Shown piece by piece: positions 1 through 5,315 of a DNA stretch of 5,315 nt. The DNA comes from Piscirickettsiaceae bacterium. Its GTDB lineage: Bacteria; Pseudomonadota; Gammaproteobacteria; Nitrosococcales; Methylophagaceae. Position 1 is the first letter of the stretch. Every line of letters begins with the position of its first letter. Under the pieces are notes generated by a model. That model searched no databases. It saw nothing but the letters and a program-made list of their open reading frames with translations, and was not told where the DNA came from. The stretch spans positions 1-5,315 of the forward strand of contig JAUXFA010000107.1 in assembly GCA_030620285.1 (NCBI GenBank). Direction: 5' to 3'. Both the position numbers and the translations under genes were made by a program.

Positions 1-9
1 AATAAAATT

Positions 10-663
10 GTGCCACCACTATCACAAGATGAGTTGTTAAAGCGATGCTGTGATTTAGTAGGAAAAACACTAGGACAAGTCGCGGCTGAATTAGGTGTTG
101 CTGTGCCGGAAGATTTAAAGCGGCATAAAGGTTGGGTTGGTGGATTATTAGAGCAGGCATTAGGAGCTGATGCTGGTAATAAGGCCGAACCTGATTTTGT
201 AGCACTCGCTATTGAAATGAAAACACTGCCTTTAAATGCTCAAGGCTTACCCAAGGAATCCACCTATGTATGTACTGTCTCAATGCAGCAAACCGGTGAA
301 ATGACGTGGCAAGACAGTTGGGTAAGACGTAAATTATCACATGTATTATGGGTGCCCGTAGAGGCCGATAATGCAATTCCATTGGCGGAACGCTATATTG
401 GTCAAGCATGGTTATGGCAGCCAACAATAGAACAAAATTTAATCTTACAACGTGATTGGGAGGGATTAATGGATCGTGTTGTTTTGGGAGAGCAGGGAGA
501 ATTAACCGCTAAAGAGGGCGAATACATGCAAATCCGTCCAAAAGCTGCTCATAGCCGAGTACTTTCAACGGGGATTTCTGAAGAGGGTTTAACAGAAAAG
601 ATTAATCCAAAAGGGTTTTATTTAAGGACACTCTTTACCCAACAATTATTAGGTAATGGGTGA
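10..663 (+). CDS. mutH: DNA mismatch repair endonuclease MutH
   Basis: MutH nicks the unmethylated strand at hemimethylated GATC sites when activated by MutS and MutL, directing repair to the new strand. From the GTG at 10 the protein has 217 residues (E. coli 229) and aligns nearly end to end. The restriction-endonuclease-like catalytic set is present: E48, D62, E69 and K71 (the D-x6-E-x-K motif in PDFVALAIEMK) and K108 in VRRKLSHVLWVPVE, matching E. coli E56, D70, E77, K79 and K116. The later blocks GEYMQIRPKAA and PKGFYL are also conserved. The reading frame is open back to base 1 (N-K-I before the GTG). E. coli MutH begins about 8 residues earlier, so the GTG may be an internal Val and the true start may lie before the window. 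No Shine-Dalgarno sequence is visible in the nine bases upstream. The C-terminus is a few residues shorter than in E. coli. Identity is very secure; the start is not. Confidence 0.94.
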   Translation: MPPLSQDELLKRCCDLVGKTLGQVAAELGVAVPEDLKRHKGWVGGLLEQALGADAGNKAEPDFVALAIEMKTLPLNAQGLPKESTYVCTVSMQQTGEMTWQDSWVRRKLSHVLWVPVEADNAIPLAERYIGQAWLWQPTIEQNLILQRDWEGLMDRVVLGEQGELTAKEGEYMQIRPKAAHSRVLSTGISEEGLTEKINPKGFYLRTLFTQQLLGNG

Positions 664-716
664 ATAATTGACCCCAATACTCACAACAAGGCAAAATGAA
701 GATTGATAATAGATAT

Positions 717-723
717 GGAAGGG
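717..723 (+). promoter_or_regulatory. Shine-Dalgarno site of the diguanylate cyclase gene
   Basis: The purine run GGAAGGG ends 3 bases before the ATG at 727; its GGAAGG core is 4 bases away. This is tight spacing but a strong match to the anti-Shine-Dalgarno sequence. It supports the ATG at 727 as the start, which also fits the receiver domain beginning within the first few residues. Confidence 0.6.
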
Positions 724-726
724 TAA

Positions 727-2019
727 ATGCGACAATTAAATGCATTAGTGATTGATGGATCGGAATTATTTCGGAACATTGTTCAAGAATTATTAGAAAA
801 ATCGGGATTTACTGTGACTGTTGCAGAGTCGGGCTCAGAAGGATTAGAGCTTGCCAACAATGAGCACTTTACGATGGTATGTTGTAGTTTTCATTTGGAA
901 GGCATTTCTGGCAGTGAATTTTGTGGTCAAATACGATCAATAGCCGGCTATGATTTTACCTCTGTTATCGTTTTGACAGATGAGGATAATTCTAGGCTGC
1001 TTAAACAGGCATTATTAGCTGGTGCAACGGATATTTTCAGTAAAAAAGATTTGACAGAGTTAGAAGTTTATTTAGACCGATTCGCAGAACGAGAAAGCAG
1101 GCAATTATCAGGGAGAGTGCTGTTTATTGAGGATTCCCGTGTTTTACAAGAAATAATTATTGATCTTCTTACCGATATGGGGTTGGATGTGGATGCGTAC
1201 TCACATGGCGAAGGTGCTTGGGAAGCGTATGAAAAGGGTCATTATGACTTAGTCATCACCGATATTATGCTCGAAGGTGCTATGAGTGGTATTTCCTTGG
1301 TTAGGAAGATTAGGCGGGCACAGGGCGAACATGGCAATATTCCCATTATCGCGACTTCGGGTTTTGATAATGTTTCTCGGAAAATAGAATTATTTCATTT
1401 AGGGGTCAATGATTATGTGGCTAAGCCAATTGTACGAGAGGAGCTTCGCCAACGTGTTTATAATCATATAACGAGTTATCAAGGACTACAGGAACTTCGC
1501 GCTCAACAAAAATCACTTTATAGTCTGGCAATGCTAGATGAGCTAACACAATTATTTAATCGTCATGCTTTACGTGAATTTTCAGGTAAATATTTTAGTG
1601 AATCACGTCGGTTTAATCGGCCTTTATCATTGGCTGTTTTGGATATAGACCATTTTAAAAGCATTAATGAAAAATATGGTTATCATAAAGGCGATGAAGT
1701 ATTAGCTGAGTTAGGAGGGTGGTTAAAGCGCTTTGTGCGGGATGAGGATTTAGTGGCACGGTGGGCTGGTGAGGAATTTATTTTTTTGCTGCCAAACTGC
1801 GACTCAGAAACCGCTGAAGGGTTGATGAGTCGACTGCAAAAACGCTTGTCCCAATTTAAATTAGCAAATTTAACATTAACGGTTAGTATCGGTATAGCAA
1901 CGATGGGATCTGAAACTGAATATAACCTAAATAGCTTGTTTGATTTGGCGGATGGTGCAATGTATCAAGCAAAAATGGCGGGTCGAAATTGCATCAAAAT
2001 TTATCATGAAAAGGATTAA
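727..2019 (+). CDS. REC-REC-GGDEF response regulator, putative diguanylate cyclase (PleD-like layout)
   Basis: This is a soluble response regulator predicted to make cyclic di-GMP from two GTP. Receiver 1 (about residues 5-120) keeps D10, T84 and K106 but has Ser54 (codon 886-888) where the phosphoacceptor Asp should be, so it looks like a pseudo-receiver. Receiver 2 (about 129-248) is complete: acidic pair E135/D136, phosphoacceptor D179 in VITDIML, T210 and K233 in DYVAKP. The GGDEF domain (about 265-427) opens with DELTQLFNR and has metal-binding D306 in LDIDHFK, substrate-side N314 and D323, and the signature AGEEF at 347-351. Ala replaces the first Gly; an AGDEF enzyme in Vibrio cholerae (VCA0965) is known to be active. 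R338-x-x-D341, five residues before the signature, is the product-inhibition I-site. There is no signal peptide or membrane segment, so it is cytosolic. Its stop lies 3 bp from the convergent prmB stop. The cognate kinase is not in the window. Domain assignment is secure; activity is inferred. Confidence 0.95.
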   Translation: MRQLNALVIDGSELFRNIVQELLEKSGFTVTVAESGSEGLELANNEHFTMVCCSFHLEGISGSEFCGQIRSIAGYDFTSVIVLTDEDNSRLLKQALLAGATDIFSKKDLTELEVYLDRFAERESRQLSGRVLFIEDSRVLQEIIIDLLTDMGLDVDAYSHGEGAWEAYEKGHYDLVITDIMLEGAMSGISLVRKIRRAQGEHGNIPIIATSGFDNVSRKIELFHLGVNDYVAKPIVREELRQRVYNHITSYQGLQELRAQQKSLYSLAMLDELTQLFNRHALREFSGKYFSESRRFNRPLSLAVLDIDHFKSINEKYGYHKGDEVLAELGGWLKRFVRDEDLVARWAGEEFIFLLPNCDSETAEGLMSRLQKRLSQFKLANLTLTVSIGIATMGSETEYNLNSLFDLADGAMYQAKMAGRNCIKIYHEKD

Positions 2020-2022
2020 GAA

Positions 2023-2955
2023 CTACGGTGTTTGATAGCGTTTTGTAAAGTCCCTGCATTGTGCTTGGTTTAACATAAATAGTCCATGGCCACCGTGTTG
2101 AAAATCTAACCATAAAAACTCAATATCAGGCCATTTCTCCATCACGGCAAAATCACTGTTGCCGACTTCAACAAATAACACCCCACTAGGCGTTAAAAAC
2201 TCTGCTGCATGTAGTAAAATCTGCTCGACTAATGCCAGCCCATTATCATTAGCTTCGAGAGCTGAAGTGGGTTCATGGCGATATTCCTCAGGCAATGTTG
2301 CCATTTCATCGCTTCCAACATAGGGTGGATTACTGACGATTAGCTCATATTTTTGATGATCTAATGCCGTCCATAAATCAGATTGAATCGTCTGTACTTG
2401 GTCATTTAACTGATATTTAGCTATATTGATATTGGCGACATCAAGTGCGCCAGTACTAATATCAATAGCATCGATCATCGCGTTAGGGAATACCTCAGCA
2501 CAGGCAATGGCAATGCAGCCGCCACCGGTACATAAATCAAGAATATGGTGTAGTGAGTCAGGCTCTTGGATCCAAGGTGTAAACTGCTCATTAATTAATT
2601 CTGCAAAAGGTGAACGAGGGATCAATACTCGCTCATCGACATAAAATGGTAGTCCGGCAAACCAAGCTTCATTAGTGAGGTAGGGTACGGGTACTCGGTC
2701 AGTAATGCGTCGCTGAATTAACTCTGCAATAGCCTGTTTTTCAGCAAGGGTTAGCCGAGCATCAGCAAACAATTCAGGGAACTCGGTGGTGGGCAAATGC
2801 AAGCTATGTAAAATGAGTTGTAAGGCGTCATTAAAGGCATCGGCATTGCCGTGGCCATAGAATAAGTTAGCAGCATTAAATTGCGATACCGTCCAGCGCA
2901 GCACGTCTCTTAATGTATGAAGTTCATCAACAATCGTTTGTTGAATCGAGCTCAT
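2023..2955 (-). CDS. prmB: Ribosomal protein L3 N5-glutamine methyltransferase PrmB
   Basis: PrmB transfers a methyl group from S-adenosylmethionine to a glutamine side chain of ribosomal protein L3 (Gln150 in E. coli), acting in ribosome assembly. The protein is 310 residues, the same length as E. coli PrmB, and collinear with it. The N-terminal helical part (about 1-90) carries the family's LRWTVSQFNAANLFYGHG block, which separates PrmB from the release-factor enzyme PrmC. Then come YLTNEAWFAGLPFYVDERVL and IPRSP (about 92-115), the SAM-binding motif ILDLCTGGGCIAIA (138-151; E. coli has CTGSG), D165 in AIDIS, and the catalytic NPPY at 209-212, followed by LPEEYRHEP. The ATG directly abuts the leuC stop (TAA then ATG) and no clear Shine-Dalgarno sequence precedes it, so translation is probably coupled to leuC. 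Assignment to PrmB rather than PrmC is firm. Confidence 0.96.
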   Translation of the reverse strand: MSSIQQTIVDELHTLRDVLRWTVSQFNAANLFYGHGNADAFNDALQLILHSLHLPTTEFPELFADARLTLAEKQAIAELIQRRITDRVPVPYLTNEAWFAGLPFYVDERVLIPRSPFAELINEQFTPWIQEPDSLHHILDLCTGGGCIAIACAEVFPNAMIDAIDISTGALDVANINIAKYQLNDQVQTIQSDLWTALDHQKYELIVSNPPYVGSDEMATLPEEYRHEPTSALEANDNGLALVEQILLHAAEFLTPSGVLFVEVGNSDFAVMEKWPDIEFLWLDFQHGGHGLFMLNQAQCRDFTKRYQTP

Positions 2956-4359
2956 TTAATGTGAAACATCTACGAAATGGCCTGCGACTGCTGCCGCTGC
3001 TGCCATCGCCGGGCTGACTAAATGTGTACGGCCTCCTAAGCCTTGGCGACCCTCAAAATTACGATTAGATGTGGAAGCACAATGCTCTCCTGATTCAAGA
3101 CGATCAGCATTCATCGCTAAACACATTGAACAGCCAGGATCGCGCCATTCAAAACCAGCTTTAATAAAGATTTTATCCAAACCTTCTTGTTCTGCCTGTT
3201 GTTTGACTAAACCCGATCCAGGAACGACTAATGCTTGTTTTAATGAACTGGCAACTTTACCGCCTTTAATTGCTTTAGCAGCTTGTCGTAAGTCTTCAAT
3301 ACGTGAATTAGTACAAGAGCCAATAAAGACACGATCAAGTGGAATATCAGCGAGAGCTTGGTTGGCTGTTAGTCCCATATAATTTAATGCTTTTTCCATA
3401 CCATTGCGTTTGACTAAATCTGTTTCTTGGGCAGGATCAGGTACATTTTGATCAATAGAAATCACCATTTCAGGAGAGGTTCCCCATGTCACTTGTGGTT
3501 TGATATTGGCAGCATTAAGCACAATTGTTTTATTAAACACAGCATCATCATCACTGTATAAATCTTGCCATGCGGCCACAGCCTTATTCCAGTTTTCACC
3601 TGCTGGTGCAAATGGCCGGCCTTGCAAATAGTTAATTGTGGTGTCATCAACAGCAATAATACCGGCACGGGCACCTGCTTCAATGGTCATATTACAGACC
3701 GTCATTCGGCCTTCCATAGTCAGTGCTTGAATAGCTTCACCAGCAAACTCAATGGTGTAACCGGTACCACTAGCGGTGCCTAATTCACCAATAATAGCTA
3801 ATACAATGTCTTTAGCTGTCACACCATTTCTAACGTGGCCATCGACACGAACCAGCATGTTTTTAGCTTTTTTCTGAATTAAACATTGAGTCGCTAATAC
3901 ATGTTCAACTTCTGATGTGCCAATGCCGAAGGCTAAGGCACCAAAGGCGCCGTGAGTTGATGTGTGGGAGCCACCACATACTACAGTCATTCCAGGGAGT
4001 GTGGCGCCTTGTTCAGGGCCAACGACATGGACAATACCTTGGCGAATATCAGATAGATCAAATTCAGTGACACCAAAGTCTTGGCAATTTTTGTCTAAGG
4101 TTTCTACTTGCAAACGTGAAATAGGATCAGCAATGCCTTGCTCACGGTTAGTGGTTGGCACATTGTGATCTGGTGTGGCTAAAATAGAATCTAGGCGATG
4201 AGGAGTACGATTGGCCATTCGAAGGCCTTCAAAAGCCTGTGGCGAGGTTACTTCATGGACAAGTTGGCGATCGATGTAGAGTAGTGCTGTACCACTTTCT
4301 TCGGTGCGTACAAGGTGTTGATCCCATAATTTATCGTAAAGTGTTTTGGCGGTAGTCAT
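2956..4359 (-). CDS. leuC: 3-isopropylmalate dehydratase large subunit LeuC
   Basis: LeuC is the iron-sulfur subunit of isopropylmalate isomerase, which with LeuD converts 2- to 3-isopropylmalate in leucine synthesis. From the ATG at 4359 it has 467 residues (E. coli 466) and aligns throughout: [11 protein letters not shown] at the start, [51 protein letters not shown] and NRNFEGRQG. The [4Fe-4S] ligands are C349 (GSCTNSR), C410 and C413 (PGCSMC). A GTG three codons upstream (4368) is an alternative start; the ATG matches the family N-terminus better, and neither has a clear Shine-Dalgarno sequence. One oddity: the family's GDSHT motif reads GGSHT, with GGC at 3970-3972 replacing an Asp codon. 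That Asp corresponds to aconitase active-site Asp165. LeuD, the obligatory partner, is not downstream; prmB is. A real change could impair activity; a base error is the other explanation. Confidence 0.96.
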   Translation of the reverse strand: MTTAKTLYDKLWDQHLVRTEESGTALLYIDRQLVHEVTSPQAFEGLRMANRTPHRLDSILATPDHNVPTTNREQGIADPISRLQVETLDKNCQDFGVTEFDLSDIRQGIVHVVGPEQGATLPGMTVVCGGSHTSTHGAFGALAFGIGTSEVEHVLATQCLIQKKAKNMLVRVDGHVRNGVTAKDIVLAIIGELGTASGTGYTIEFAGEAIQALTMEGRMTVCNMTIEAGARAGIIAVDDTTINYLQGRPFAPAGENWNKAVAAWQDLYSDDDAVFNKTIVLNAANIKPQVTWGTSPEMVISIDQNVPDPAQETDLVKRNGMEKALNYMGLTANQALADIPLDRVFIGSCTNSRIEDLRQAAKAIKGGKVASSLKQALVVPGSGLVKQQAEQEGLDKIFIKAGFEWRDPGCSMCLAMNADRLESGEHCASTSNRNFEGRQGLGGRTHLVSPAMAAAAAVAGHFVDVSH

Positions 4360-4393
4360 AATTAACACGGATGGAGTAGTCTGAAAGTTAAAG

Positions 4394-4399
4394 ATTATA
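4394..4399 (-). promoter_or_regulatory. Possible -10 element of the leuC-prmB promoter
   Basis: Read on the minus strand, these six bases are TATAAT, a perfect sigma-70 -10 hexamer 34 bases before the leuC ATG, implying a leader of roughly 28 nt. No good -35 box sits 16-18 bp upstream (the bases there read near TAGAGC), and the region is AT-rich, so a chance match is possible. The position, just after the phi terminator and before leuC, is where a promoter is needed. Confidence 0.4.
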
Positions 4400-4439
4400 C
4401 AGTTAAGATCTATAATGCTCTATATTGGTTTTGTGAGGC

Positions 4440-4475
4440 AAAAAAAAACGAGTAGTCAAAAAGACCACTCGTTTT
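4440..4475 (-). terminator. Rho-independent terminator of the hps-phi operon
   Basis: On the minus strand, a stem with arms at 4463-4472 and 4448-4457 (ACGAGTGGTC pairing with GACTACTCGT) has one G-U wobble and a five-base loop (4458-4462, TTTTT). A-U pairs can extend it by about three. It is followed directly by a run of nine Ts (4440-4448, partly in the stem base). It lies 24 bases past the phi stop codon in the right orientation. On the plus strand the stem would carry an A-C mismatch and lack an equally long T tract (only TTTT), so it is best read as one-directional. Confidence 0.88.
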
Positions 4476-4498
4476 CTTGTTTGCTTGTAGGAAAGTGA

Positions 4499-5032
4499 TT
4501 ATTCCATATTAGCGTGACGCGTCCTCATTGCTTCTTCAGTAATACCGCGCTCATGAATTAAATGAGACACCATTGCTTCCAAGAAAATCAATGTAGATAA
4601 TTCAAACATAGTACCCATAGGCATACCTTTGGTAAGTGCAAAACTATCCTCTGCACCAATTTGAATTGTTTGATCAGCTAAGTCACCAATCGTTGAGCTG
4701 GATTTTGAACAAATCAAAACCACTTTAGCGCCTTCAGATTTGGCTTTATTAGTGAAAGAAACAAGTTGAGTCGTTTCACCAGAACCAGAGATAACGATTA
4801 ATAAATCGCCTTCACGGATGCTTGGTGTACTAATTTCACCTTGAACAAACACTTCATAACCACTATGCATCAATCTCATCCCTAGGAAGTTACCTACTAG
4901 TTTTGAGCGACCTGCACCTGTAATAAAGATGCGTTTGGCATCATCACACATTGAAACTAATTTAGCTTCAAATGAATCATCAGTTGAACCAAGGATATTA
5001 GTAATTTTATTTAACAGTAGATCACGATGCAT
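4499..5032 (-). CDS. hxlB: 6-phospho-3-hexuloisomerase (RuMP pathway, SIS domain)
   Basis: This enzyme isomerises D-arabino-3-hexulose 6-phosphate to fructose 6-phosphate, the second RuMP step after formaldehyde is fixed onto ribulose 5-phosphate. It has 177 residues, typical of the family, and consists of a single SIS sugar-isomerase domain. Visible motifs are IFITGAGRS (about 35-43), RLMHSGYEVFVQGE (53-66), TPSIREGDLLIVISGSGET (69-87, phosphate-binding Ser-rich loop), PMGTMFE (138-144) with the conserved Glu144, and the family's C-terminal signature RTRHANME ending the protein, with His173. It starts 11 bp after the hps stop, with a good ribosome site, and is followed by an intrinsic terminator, so it is the last gene of an hps-phi operon. 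The gene is also called phi, rmpB or hxlB. The hps neighbour and the RHANME end make another SIS sugar isomerase (such as KdsD or GmhA) unlikely. Confidence 0.95.
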   Translation of the reverse strand: MHRDLLLNKITNILGSTDDSFEAKLVSMCDDAKRIFITGAGRSKLVGNFLGMRLMHSGYEVFVQGEISTPSIREGDLLIVISGSGETTQLVSFTNKAKSEGAKVVLICSKSSSTIGDLADQTIQIGAEDSFALTKGMPMGTMFELSTLIFLEAMVSHLIHERGITEEAMRTRHANME

Positions 5033-5040
5033 TGTAATAT

Positions 5041-5045
5041 TCCTT
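5041..5045 (-). promoter_or_regulatory. Shine-Dalgarno site of phi, overlapping the hps stop
   Basis: On the minus strand AAGGA overlaps the hps TAA stop codon (TAAGGA) and ends 8 bases before the phi ATG at 5032. This spacing is ideal, it fixes the phi start, and it suggests coupled translation of the two RuMP enzymes. Confidence 0.75.
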
Positions 5046-5283
5046 ATGCTGCGTCAACTAGAGCACGTAATTCTTTAGCTGAATCAGCTGGAGAATCTGC
5101 ACCGTAGATAGCTGCACCAACAACAACAATCGCTGCACCAGCTTGAACTGTGCTTTGGATTGTATCTTTGTTGATACCACCAGCAACTGAAACTTTAACA
5201 TCTAAGCCAAGACCAGCAATTAATGCTAAGTCAGCAAAAGGTGTTTGACCTGCAGCTTGTGCATCAAGACCAGTGTGAACACC
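5044..5283 (-). CDS. hxlA: 3-hexulose-6-phosphate synthase, C-terminal part only
   Basis: This enzyme condenses formaldehyde with ribulose 5-phosphate to give D-arabino-3-hexulose 6-phosphate, the entry reaction of the RuMP pathway. Only the last 79 codons and the TAA stop are genomic here; the full protein is about 210 residues, so roughly 130 N-terminal residues are missing, including the catalytic acidic residues and metal site. What is visible is characteristic of this orotidine-decarboxylase-superfamily barrel: GVHTGLDAQAAGQTPFADL (5227-5283), the phosphate-binding loop VAGGIN (5170-5187), IVVVGAAIYG (5101-5130), and an ending in ELRALVDAA. The frame stays open to 5315, but the ten residues before GVHTG (reading as a Leu/Arg-rich stretch) come from adapter sequence and match no homolog. 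The neighbour is phi, 11 bp downstream. The gene is also called hps or rmpA. Confidence 0.94.
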   Translation of the reverse strand, partial: GVHTGLDAQAAGQTPFADLALIAGLGLDVKVSVAGGINKDTIQSTVQAGAAIVVVGAAIYGADSPADSAKELRALVDAA

Positions 5284-5315
5284 AAGTCGGAGGCCAAGCG
5301 GTCTTAGGAAGACAA
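5284..5315 (+). other. Sequencing adapter (MGI/BGI DNBSEQ read-1 type), not genomic
   Basis: The final 32 bases, beginning AAGTCGGAGGCCAAGC and ending AGGAAGACAA, match in full, as I recall it, the standard MGI/BGI forward adapter. It lies in the orientation expected for a plus-strand read running out of a short insert into the adapter. In support, the hps homology stops exactly at this junction: the residues up to GVHTG are perfect family sequence, while those encoded beyond it are not. The region should be trimmed and not translated. Confidence 0.95.

Noticed and set aside
209..427. Minus-strand open frame of 72 codons inside mutH
   Set aside because: It is fully covered by conserved MutH sequence on the other strand, and the product shows no recognisable motif.
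668..710. Possible promoter for the cyclase gene: TTGACC at 668 and GATAAT at 705
   Set aside because: The two hexamers are about 31 bp apart, far from the 16-18 bp needed, so they do not make a credible sigma-70 promoter. The cyclase could be read through from mutH.
3071..3382. Plus-strand open frame of 103 codons, and similar ones at 2426-2644, 3565-3783 and 3962-4168
   Set aside because: They lie antisense within leuC or prmB, whose full-length protein homology is unambiguous; their composition looks like reverse-strand shadow and no ribosome site supports them.
4411..4416. Plus-strand TATAAT in the leuC-phi gap
   Set aside because: No -35 box is visible at suitable spacing, and it would fire plus-strand transcription antisense to phi; likely a chance match in AT-rich DNA.
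1..5283. GATC site enrichment that might accompany MutH
   Set aside because: An eye count gives about one site per 240-250 bases, close to random expectation, so there is no special clustering.
5284..5313. An apparent frameshift or a divergent Leu/Arg-rich stretch in hps just before GVHTG
   Set aside because: The bases are adapter sequence, so the odd residues are an artefact and not a mutation or novel domain.

Overview
This 5.3 kb fragment most likely comes from an aerobic, methylotrophic gammaproteobacterium. MutH and the 310-residue PrmB are gammaproteobacterial-type proteins that align closely with the E. coli versions. The adjacent hps-phi pair (3-hexulose-6-phosphate synthase and 6-phospho-3-hexuloisomerase) forms the formaldehyde-fixing core of the ribulose monophosphate (RuMP) pathway. 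The DNA is AT-leaning (about 40% GC by eye). A Methylophaga-like or Methylococcales-like source is an inference; no phylogenetic marker settles it.

Layout. On the plus strand, mutH (methyl-directed mismatch repair endonuclease, possibly cut at its 5' end by the window edge) is followed 63 bp later by a REC-REC-GGDEF response regulator/diguanylate cyclase. It converges on the minus-strand genes with only 3 bp between stop codons. On the minus strand, in order of transcription, are hps (only its C-terminal part), phi, a strong intrinsic terminator, a short promoter-bearing gap, leuC and prmB. leuC and prmB abut exactly (TAA directly followed by ATG).

How the genes work together. hps and phi form one operon for RuMP formaldehyde assimilation in the cytosol. 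leuC (leucine biosynthesis) and prmB (ribosomal protein L3 glutamine methylation) look co-transcribed and translationally coupled, although their functions are unrelated and leuD is not the next gene. mutH and the cyclase are an ordinary housekeeping/signalling neighbourhood. No tRNA, rRNA, CRISPR, insertion sequence or phage gene was seen.

Points that deserve attention. (1) The last 32 bases (5284-5315) are not genomic: they match the MGI/BGI (DNBSEQ) read-1 adapter, so the true sequence ends near 5283 and the apparent odd N-terminal part of hps is an artefact. (2) LeuC carries Gly where the family has the active-site Asp of the GDSHT motif, through a single-base difference. (3) The cyclase has a PleD-like layout, but its first receiver is the one lacking the phosphoacceptor Asp, and its catalytic motif is AGEEF with an intact RxxD inhibitory site. 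I did not find evidence of a wholly new biological system here.
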